From JANNOG01 sp050329835 (lineage in GTDB: Bacteria; Actinomycetota; Actinomycetes; Actinomycetales; JBBAYJ01): a stretch of DNA of 15,067 nt. The notes below the pieces were generated by a model that did no database searches, was not told the origin of the DNA, and saw nothing but the letters and a program-made list of their open reading frames with translations. Each line of letters begins with the position of its first letter. Within the stretch, counting starts at the first letter, position 1. This document shows positions 7,176 through 11,918 of the stretch, in pieces. The translations under genes and the position numbers were made by a program. The DNA is taken from contig JBHJOJ010000142.1 in assembly GCA_050329835.1 (NCBI GenBank), forward strand, positions 1 through 15,067, written 5' to 3'.

Positions 7176-7195
7176 CCCGGGGACGGGTGTCCGGG
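7176..7195 (-). terminator. GC hairpin just after the lipoprotein stop
   Basis: Directly downstream of the minus-strand stop (7197-7199) is a hairpin. Inner arms GGAC (7181-7184) and GTCC (7189-7192) close a 4-nt loop, and outer arms CCC (7176-7178) and GGG (7193-7195) add to it with a 2-nt bulge. A second short dyad, CGGGC/GCCCG, is at 7126-7139. There is no U-tract. It may attenuate readthrough into the YrzE-like gene. Confidence 0.3.
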
Positions 7196-7196
7196 G

Positions 7197-8237
7197 TCAG
7201 GGCCCGAAGCCGATGTGGAGGTGATCCTGGTGGGAGGCGTTGGTGAAGTACGGCTCGGGGGCGATCTCCTCGGGGCCGCCGACCTCGCTCGCGCCCGACC
7301 CGGCCGCGAGCTCCATCGCGGGGCGCCACGGGCTGCGCTCCCTCTCGATGATCGGGATGCCGTCGAGCGCCCAGACGTCGACGCCGCGGCCCACGGCGTG
7401 GTTGGACGTGCGATCGGTGCCGAAGACGGTGACCGAGTGGCCCGACCGCAGCACCGAGACGTCCACCACCCAGCGCTCGGCGAGGGCGTTGAGCACGCCC
7501 GCGATCCGGTCGTCGATGCCCTCGGTGCCGAGGGCGTCGAGCCGGGCGGCCTCGGGCAGGCGCACCCGCGGGTTGGCGAGCAGCGCCTGCACGGCCGCGC
7601 TGGTCGCGGACACCGGGCGGGGGACCACCGGGTCCGGGAGGAACGCCTCGGTGACCTGCCAGTCGTCCGTCGCCGACGACCGGGCGGCGCCGAGTCGCAC
7701 CGTGACCGACCGGCGCCCGACCCGTGCCGGGTCGTCGGTCGCCACCACCGACTGCTCGGCGACGACCATGAGCCGGGCGGTCAACCGGTCGTCGGCGAGC
7801 CCGCCGCTCTGGGGGTAGACGATCCGCAGGGACGACGCGGCGATCCCGTCGAGGAGCGGGGCGAGGGCCGCTGCCGGAGCGGCCGGCTGTCCCGCCCCCG
7901 ACACTCGCGCCCCGAAGCCCGCACCGGTGCCGTCGGTGGTGAGGGCCGCGGTGAGGAAGGCGGCTCCGGCTGCCTTGAGCGGCGGTTCGACCTCCGGCGC
8001 CAGCGGCTGGTACGGCGGGAACGTCTCGGGTTCCGCGGCCTGCGGGGAAGGCTCCGGGGATGGCTCCGGGCCGGTGTCCGTGGCGTCCACCGCCGAGCCG
8101 GACGGGCCCGGGGACGTCGGACCGGTCCCGGTCGGCGGCCCGGCTTCGTCCGACGTACAGCCTGCGGTCCCGGCGACGGCGGCGAACGCCCAGCCGAGCA
8201 GGGCCCGGCGGGTCAGTGGTCGAGGCGTCGGCTCCAC
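7197..8237 (-). CDS. Tat-type lipoprotein with M15-like zinc peptidase C-terminus
   Basis: This 346-residue exported lipoprotein opens with TRRALLG (twin Arg at 10-11), a hydrophobic stretch and a lipobox AGTAGC with the lipidated Cys27. A Pro/Ser/Thr/Glu-rich linker follows, then a globular middle region with no recognisable motif. The C-terminal part carries SNHAVGRGVDVW (His280, Asp287) and DHLHIGF (His339, His341). This is the HxxGxxxD...HxH layout of zinc-dependent Hedgehog/DD-peptidase-fold enzymes (M15/MepA-like). A cell-wall peptide hydrolase or a sensor derived from one is the likely role. The GTG at 8237 is preferred over an ATG at 8285: it gives a proper signal peptide, has CACCAT 6 nt upstream, and leaves a large palindrome (8259-8330) outside the gene. 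The protein ends four residues after the last His motif, so the peptidase domain is at the extreme C-terminus. Confidence 0.75.
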   Translation of the reverse strand: MEPTPRPLTRRALLGWAFAAVAGTAGCTSDEAGPPTGTGPTSPGPSGSAVDATDTGPEPSPEPSPQAAEPETFPPYQPLAPEVEPPLKAAGAAFLTAALTTDGTGAGFGARVSGAGQPAAPAAALAPLLDGIAASSLRIVYPQSGGLADDRLTARLMVVAEQSVVATDDPARVGRRSVTVRLGAARSSATDDWQVTEAFLPDPVVPRPVSATSAAVQALLANPRVRLPEAARLDALGTEGIDDRIAGVLNALAERWVVDVSVLRSGHSVTVFGTDRTSNHAVGRGVDVWALDGIPIIERERSPWRPAMELAAGSGASEVGGPEEIAPEPYFTNASHQDHLHIGFGP

Positions 8238-8249
8238 CCCGCCATGGTG
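8238..8249 (-). promoter_or_regulatory. Candidate leaderless promoter of the lipoprotein gene
   Basis: On the minus strand, CACCAT (8249-8244) is followed by GGCGGG and then the GTG at 8237. No Shine-Dalgarno sequence is present. The palindrome at 8259-8330 begins 10 bp upstream of this hexamer. Confidence 0.35.
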
Positions 8250-8258
8250 CGGCGCCGC

Positions 8259-8330
8259 TCCATGATCGAACTCATGCGGCGGCATGTCCGTGGGCCTTCG
8301 AACTTGCCGTCACATGAGGTCGATCACGGA
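8259..8330. repeat. 72-bp imperfect palindrome in the divergent region
   Basis: Positions 8259-8294 pair with 8330-8295 in strict register, with no bulges. Of 36 pairs, 28 are Watson-Crick and 2 are G-U. The outer 18 bp match at 16 of 18. The outward-reading arm consensus is CATGAGKTCGATCAYGGA. It lies between the lipoprotein gene (minus) and the ABC transporter gene (plus). Possible readings are a large operator for divergent control, a REP/MITE-type palindromic unit, or a hairpin RNA element. No flanking T-run suggests a classical terminator. Confidence 0.75.
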
Positions 8331-8455
8331 TGACGGGGACCGGGCGGGTCAGCGTGCGGGGTCGACGACAGGGTCACACCTGGGCCGGGGGGCCGCGGAC
8401 GTCCTCCCACCGGCTCCGGACGAGGACCGTCGGTCGGCGGTGATCGCCGGCGTGA

Positions 8456-8467
8456 CACGCTGGGCGG
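8456..8467 (+). promoter_or_regulatory. Candidate leaderless promoter of the ABC transporter gene
   Basis: CACGCT (8456-8461) is followed by GGGCGG and then the GTG at 8468. Hexamer and spacing are identical to those of the oxidase gene. There is no Shine-Dalgarno sequence. Confidence 0.4.
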
Positions 8468-10441
8468 GTGAGTGCACCGCCGTCCTCGGCCGCCTCCGGG
8501 GGGAGCCGGGCCGACGCCGACCGCTCGACGGGTGCCCGGGTCTGGCGGCTGTTCACGCCGTATCGGCGGGGGATGCTCGTCATCGCCGCTGTCATCCTCG
8601 TCACCGCCGGCCTCGGGGTGATCCCCCCGTTCCTCACCCAGGCGGTGTTCGACCGGGCGCTCTTCCCGGTCGACGGCGGGGGCGTCGACGTGCGGCTGCT
8701 GCTGTGGCTGGTCGCGGGTCTGATCGCGATCCCCATGCTCGGCGCGCTGGTCGGCGTGGGGCAGACGTTCCTCACCACCCGCCTCGGCCAGCGCGTGATG
8801 GCGGACCTCCGGTCCCGGCTGTTCGCCCACCTCCAGCGGATGGAGCTGGCGTTCTTCACCGCCACCCGCACCGGGTCCATCCAGTCGCGCCTGGCCAACG
8901 ACGTCGGCGGGGTCAGCACCGTCCTGTCGACCACCGCGTCGTCGATCCTGTCCAACAGCGTCACCGTGCTCGCGGCGCTGGTCGCGATGCTCCTGCTGTC
9001 CTGGCAGTTGACGCTGGTGGCCGTCGCGCTGCTGCCGCTGTTCGTCGTCCTCCAGGTCCGGGTCGGCCGGGTCCGGCAGCGGATCGCGAAGCGGACCCAG
9101 GAGTCGCTGTCCGAGATGACGGCGATCACCCAGGAGTCGCTGTCGGTCTCCGGCGTCCTGCTGGCGAAGGTCTTCAACCGCCAGGCGAGCGAGGTCGAGC
9201 GGTACCGGGCGGAGAACGGCCGCCAGATCGGCCTGCAGGTCCGCCAGGCCATGACGGGGCAGTGGTTCTTCGCCGTGGTGCAGGCGTTCCTCGGCATCAC
9301 CCCGGCACTGGTGTACCTGCTGGCCGGGCTCATCCTGGTGCTCGACGGCGCGATCACCGCGGGCACCCTGGTGGCGTTCACGACGCTGCAGACCCGACTG
9401 CTGTTCCCCACGGTCCAGCTGCTCCAGGTGTCCCTCGACGTCCAGACGTCCTTCGCCCTGTTCCGGCGGATCTTCGAGTACCTCGACCTCACGCCCTCGA
9501 TCGTCGACGGGCCCGCGGCGCGGTCGTTGCCGGCGGCCGTGCGCGGTGAGGTCCGCTTCGAGGAGGTCTGGTTCCGGTACCCGACCGACGCCGGGCTGCC
9601 GACGGACGGCGGCGACCGATCGCGGGCCGACACCGGTGACCGGGCGCGGGCGGACGGGCCGGCGCCGGCCTGGGCCCTGCAGGACGTCTCCCTCGCCATC
9701 GAGCCGGGTCAGCTGTGCGCCGTCGTCGGGCCCAGCGGGTCCGGCAAGACGACCCTGTCGTACCTGGTCCCCCGGCTCTACGACGCCACCCGCGGCCGGG
9801 TCCTGGTCGACGGCCACGACGTCCGGGACCTGTCCCTGGAGTCGCTCGCCGGAGCGGTCGGCATGGTCACCCAGGACACGTACCTGTTCCACGCCACCGT
9901 CCTCGACAACCTCCGCTACGCCCGCGAGGACGCCACCCGTGAGGAGATCGAGGACGCCGCCCGCGCCGCCAACATCCACGACCGGATCCTCGGCTTCGAG
10001 GGCGGCTACGACACCGTCGTGGGGGAGCGGGGGTACCGGCTGTCGGGCGGGGAGAAGCAGCGGCTGGCGATCGCCCGGGTGCTGCTCAAGGACCCGCGGA
10101 TCCTCATCCTCGACGAGGCGACGAGCGCCCTCGACACGGTGTCCGAACGCCTGGTCCAGGAGGCGCTGGAGCGCGCCACCACCCGCCGCACCACGATCGC
10201 CATCGCCCACCGCCTGTCCACCGTGCTCAACGCCGACGTGATCTGCGTCGTCGACGCCGGTCGCCTCGTCGAGACCGGGACGCACGCGGACCTGCTGGCC
10301 CGCGGGGGTCTCTACGCCCGCCTGTACGCCGAGCAGTTCGGGGAGGGCAAGGTCCAGGCCCGCTGCGCCGATGGGACCCTGTTCGCCGACGGGTCCGTGG
10401 TGCGGCACCTGCCGCAGGGGGCCGCCGCCGGCGCCGCCTGA
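8468..10441 (+). CDS. ABC exporter half-transporter (fused TMD-NBD)
   Basis: This 657-residue type-IV (MsbA/MDR-like) half-transporter has six membrane helices over about residues 30-320, followed by a nucleotide-binding domain. All ATPase motifs are intact: Walker A GPSGSGKTT at 421-429, Q-loop Gln469, signature LSGGE at 525-529, Walker B ILILDE with Asp549-Glu550, D-loop SALD, and switch His581. It should dimerise and export a lipid, drug or peptide, but the substrate cannot be told. Two oddities: a charged Gly/Asp/Arg insertion with an imperfect GDRSRAD/GDRARAD repeat sits between the first NBD strand (VWFRYP) and WALQDVSL, and about 30 extra residues follow the usual end (LYAEQFGEG). No partner half-transporter is adjacent, so a homodimer is likely. 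The gene faces the SRPBCC gene. Confidence 0.93.
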   Translation: MSAPPSSAASGGSRADADRSTGARVWRLFTPYRRGMLVIAAVILVTAGLGVIPPFLTQAVFDRALFPVDGGGVDVRLLLWLVAGLIAIPMLGALVGVGQTFLTTRLGQRVMADLRSRLFAHLQRMELAFFTATRTGSIQSRLANDVGGVSTVLSTTASSILSNSVTVLAALVAMLLLSWQLTLVAVALLPLFVVLQVRVGRVRQRIAKRTQESLSEMTAITQESLSVSGVLLAKVFNRQASEVERYRAENGRQIGLQVRQAMTGQWFFAVVQAFLGITPALVYLLAGLILVLDGAITAGTLVAFTTLQTRLLFPTVQLLQVSLDVQTSFALFRRIFEYLDLTPSIVDGPAARSLPAAVRGEVRFEEVWFRYPTDAGLPTDGGDRSRADTGDRARADGPAPAWALQDVSLAIEPGQLCAVVGPSGSGKTTLSYLVPRLYDATRGRVLVDGHDVRDLSLESLAGAVGMVTQDTYLFHATVLDNLRYAREDATREEIEDAARAANIHDRILGFEGGYDTVVGERGYRLSGGEKQRLAIARVLLKDPRILILDEATSALDTVSERLVQEALERATTRRTTIAIAHRLSTVLNADVICVVDAGRLVETGTHADLLARGGLYARLYAEQFGEGKVQARCADGTLFADGSVVRHLPQGAAAGAA

Positions 10442-10465
10442 GGCCGTGCCACCCGAGGCCGTGCC
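10440..10465 (+). repeat. Short direct repeat at the ABC gene end
   Basis: GAGGCCGTGCC occurs at 10440-10450 and again at 10455-10465 (15-bp period). It begins in the stop codon of the ABC gene. It may be a local duplication of the 3' end. The 61-bp convergent spacer holds no other clear terminator. Confidence 0.5.
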
Positions 10466-10502
10466 GACGCCACCCTGGGCCGCCGGGGGCCGCGCCGCCC
10501 GG

Positions 10503-10988
10503 TCAGATGCGGGGGGTCTCGGCGGCCCGGGCCAGGTCGGCGAGGTCCTTGGCCAGCGCCGCGGCCACGGTGCGGCGCACCAGGCGCAGGGTGAGCGGTG
10601 ACAGCCACCGCCCGACGCGCCCCTGGGGAAGCGCCTCGAAGCCCAGGGTGACGAGGGTGGCAGGCCCCCGCTCGGTCCGCCCCGCGTCGTCGAAGCGGAA
10701 CGTCGAGACGTAGTGGTGACCGTGGCTGTCGGCCTCGACCGTGTACGAGCGCAGCGGCTGCACCTCGGTCACCCACATCTCCTCGGTGGCGGCCCGGCCC
10801 CGCAGGGTCCGGGTCTCCTGCCACCGGGTGCCGACCCCCAGGCGCCCGTCGCGGCCCGAGCCGGTGTCGAGCACCGTGACGGTGTCCACCCCGGAGAGCA
10901 CGGCGGGGCTGCCCTCGATGTCGGTGGCGACGTCCCAGACCCGGGGGAGGGGGGCGTCGACACGCCGTTCGACGGTGACCGCGGCCAT
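10503..10988 (-). CDS. SRPBCC-family (polyketide cyclase/START-like) protein
   Basis: This 161-residue protein has the SRPBCC pattern: a VTVERRVDAPLPRVWDVATDIEGSP start, in which the first strand leads to the helix with the conserved Trp (V-W-D-V), then W-containing strands (GTRWQETRTLRG), a TVEADSHGHHYVSTFRF strand and a long amphipathic C-terminal helix (AAALAKDLADLARAAE). Such proteins bind hydrophobic ligands in a cavity. The substrate is unknown, and no enzymatic residue can be assigned. The ATG at 10988 is chosen over longer upstream starts because an excellent Shine-Dalgarno AAGGAGG (minus strand, 10999-10993) lies 4 nt before it, and the domain begins immediately after. Confidence 0.85.
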   Translation of the reverse strand: MAAVTVERRVDAPLPRVWDVATDIEGSPAVLSGVDTVTVLDTGSGRDGRLGVGTRWQETRTLRGRAATEEMWVTEVQPLRSYTVEADSHGHHYVSTFRFDDAGRTERGPATLVTLGFEALPQGRVGRWLSPLTLRLVRRTVAAALAKDLADLARAAETPRI

Positions 10989-10992
10989 GTCG

Positions 10993-10999
10993 CCTCCTT
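10993..10999 (-). promoter_or_regulatory. Ribosome binding site of the SRPBCC gene
   Basis: AAGGAGG on the minus strand lies 4 nt before the ATG at 10988. Further upstream on the same strand, CAGGAT (11019-11014) could be the -10 of a leadered transcript. No -35 box is clear. Confidence 0.6.
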
Positions 11000-11186
11000 C
11001 GGAACCGCCGACGATCCTGTCACAGCGCCACGGCCTGCGGGTGCTCCTGCTGGGCGGCGGCGCCGGAGTGGCAGCGTGGCGGCGGTCGACGTGGGCTGCT
11101 GAGTGCCGGCTCGACTCCCCGGACCCTGGGTGGCGCCGAGCGCTGACATGCGTCGCCGCCCGCGGGTCGGCGGACACGGTGTGCCC

Positions 11187-11443
11187 GTGAGTCCGTCGTT
11201 CGCGGGGCAGGGCCTCGTCATCCCCTGGGCCGAGGGCGAGTTCCGGCTGTACAACACGCTCACGTCATCGTCGGGCTGGGGGCGATCCTGCTGCCGCTGG
11301 CCGTGCGCCGCCTCACCGGCCCGTGGGCGGTCGTGGTCGGAGCGTGCTGGGCAGTGTCGGGAGCGGCGTGGCTGCTCTTCGGCGCCTTCAACTTCTTCGC
11401 GCACGTCGGGCTCATCATCAACACCACGGCACCCACGGGCTGA
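11187..11443 (+). pseudogene. SPW-repeat-like small membrane protein with a -1 frameshift
   Basis: The frame from GTG 11187 encodes VSPSFAGQGLVIPWAEGEFR then LYNT. The protein-like sequence then switches frame: from 11258 the other frame reads AHVIVGLGAILLPLAVRRLT, a second hydrophobic helix (WAVVVGACWAVSGAAWLLFG) and AFNFFAHVGLIINTTAPTG to the TGA at 11441-11443. Adding a single G in ACG|CTC near 11256-11259 would join them as LYNT-AHVIVGLGA. That gives a smooth product of about 85 residues resembling SPW-repeat membrane proteins (PW..G......N..HVIVG). Either the gene is broken by a 1-nt deletion or the sequence has an error here. CACGGT (11175-11180) lies exactly 6 nt before the GTG, as at other starts in this window. 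Family assignment is moderate. The frameshift itself is well supported by composition and hydrophobicity. Confidence 0.6.
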
Positions 11444-11506
11444 CGGTCGAGCGGCGCCGACCCCGGGCCGCGGTCACGACGACGCCGGACGTGCGCCGTC
11501 CCCACC

Positions 11507-11527
11507 CCGGCCGCGCGGCGCGGCCGG
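11507..11527. terminator. Strong GC hairpin upstream of tRNA-Asn
   Basis: Arms CCGGCCGCG (11507-11515) and CGCGGCCGG (11519-11527) pair perfectly around a 3-nt loop. It lies 63 bp after the SPW-like gene stop and before the tRNA promoter, so it is probably the terminator of that gene. There is no T-tract. Confidence 0.4.
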
Positions 11528-11555
11528 AACGCCGCGGAAGGGTCTCGTCGTCTAG

Positions 11556-11561
11556 TACCCT
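11556..11561 (+). promoter_or_regulatory. Probable -10 of tRNA-Asn, inside a dyad
   Basis: TACCCT fits the TAnnnT actinobacterial -10 and would start transcription near 11568, about 36 nt before the tRNA. It sits in the 12-nt spacer of an inverted repeat, CTCGTCG (11544-11550) and CGACGAG (11563-11569). No convincing -35 element is visible. Confidence 0.45.
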
Positions 11562-11603
11562 GCGACGAGCCGTGCGCGTCCGAGTTCGGGACGCTGCCCT
11601 CGG

Positions 11604-11676
11604 TCCCACTTAGCTCAATTGGCAGAGCAGCCGGCTGTTAACCGGCAGGTTGTTGGTTCGAGTCCAACAGTGGGAG
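11604..11676 (+). tRNA. tRNA-Asn (anticodon GTT)
   Basis: The full cloverleaf can be drawn. The acceptor stem TCCCACT pairs with AGTGGGA (11669-11675), with discriminator G11676. The D stem is GCTC/GAGC. The anticodon stem GCCGG/CCGGC encloses CTGTTAA, with anticodon GTT at 11637-11639. The T stem GTTGG/CCAAC has a TTCGAGT loop. The 73-nt gene does not encode CCA. No clear terminator follows. Confidence 0.97.
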
Positions 11677-11707
11677 CAACACCGCAGGTCAGAGGCTTGC
11701 CTGTGGA

Positions 11708-11828
11708 TCATGAACGGTCGGACCCCGTGTTTACCCCGTGTTTTCGTCCGGCTGGTCCCTCGGTCGCCTCGTCGGCGATGGCGCTCAGCACGGCCGCCGC
11801 CCCCGTGGCCGCGCACCGCCCGGTCGAC
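11708..11828 (-). CDS. Possible 40-residue ORF beside tRNA-Asn (perhaps integrase tail relic)
   Basis: On the minus strand an ATG at 11828 is preceded by a strong GGAGG (same 4-nt spacing as the SRPBCC gene) and opens a frame of 40 residues that stops at 11708, 31 bp from the tRNA 3' end. The first 24 codons all end in G or C. The last 16 contain several A/T-ending codons (for example GGA, CCA, CGA, AAA, GTA, TCA), an abrupt change of style. The peptide (AAVLSAIADEATEG..., ending GVNTGSDRS) has no domain that I recognise. Its position and its end pointing at a tRNA resemble the 3' end of tRNA-targeting tyrosine integrase genes, but this is only a positional and compositional hint. It may also be non-coding. 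Confidence 0.3.
11722..11743. repeat. Perfect tandem 11-bp repeat 3' of tRNA-Asn
   Basis: ACCCCGTGTTT occurs twice without a spacer (11722-11732 and 11733-11743). It is markedly less GC-rich than the surroundings and lies 46 bp behind the tRNA. It could be part of an old attachment or recombination site, or a simple slippage duplication. Confidence 0.7.
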
Positions 11829-11913
11829 ATCCCACCTCCTCCCTGACGAGCGCGGCCGCCGCGGCTCTTCCGTCCCGCCCGTCTCAAGACCTCCGCCGTC
11901 CGGGTCGACATCC
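11822..11913 (+). repeat. Spaced direct repeat GGTCGACATCC upstream of the GGDEF-EAL gene
   Basis: The 11-bp word GGTCGACATCC is at 11822-11832 and again at 11903-11913, 81 bp apart. The second copy ends 5 bp before the GTG of the GGDEF-EAL gene. Both copies are followed by CTCC-type sequence. It may be a pair of regulator sites or the footprint of a local duplication. Apart from this, the repeats and the short ORF listed, the 242-bp region between tRNA-Asn and the next gene shows nothing else. Confidence 0.5.
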
Positions 11914-11918
11914 TCCCG

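Noticed and set aside
7197..8285. Lipoprotein start at ATG 8285
   Set aside because: It adds 16 hydrophilic His/Pro-rich residues before the signal peptide and runs into the palindrome. GTG 8237 gives a normal Tat lipoprotein signal.
10503..11177. 224-residue version of the SRPBCC protein
   Set aside because: The N-terminal extension is Arg/His-rich and unlike the family. A strong Shine-Dalgarno fixes the start at 10988.
11103..11555. 150-residue plus-strand frame over the SPW-like gene
   Set aside because: Protein-like only between about 11187 and 11258. The rest is out of frame relative to the hydrophobic half.
11604..11676. Peptide-like string resembling SHCWTRTNNLPVNSRLLC on the minus strand
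   Set aside because: This is the familiar spurious translation across a tRNA gene, not a protein.
11684..11702. Possible hairpin after tRNA-Asn (CAGG...CCTG)
   Set aside because: Only 4 bp of stem with an 11-nt loop and no T-run. Too weak to call a terminator.
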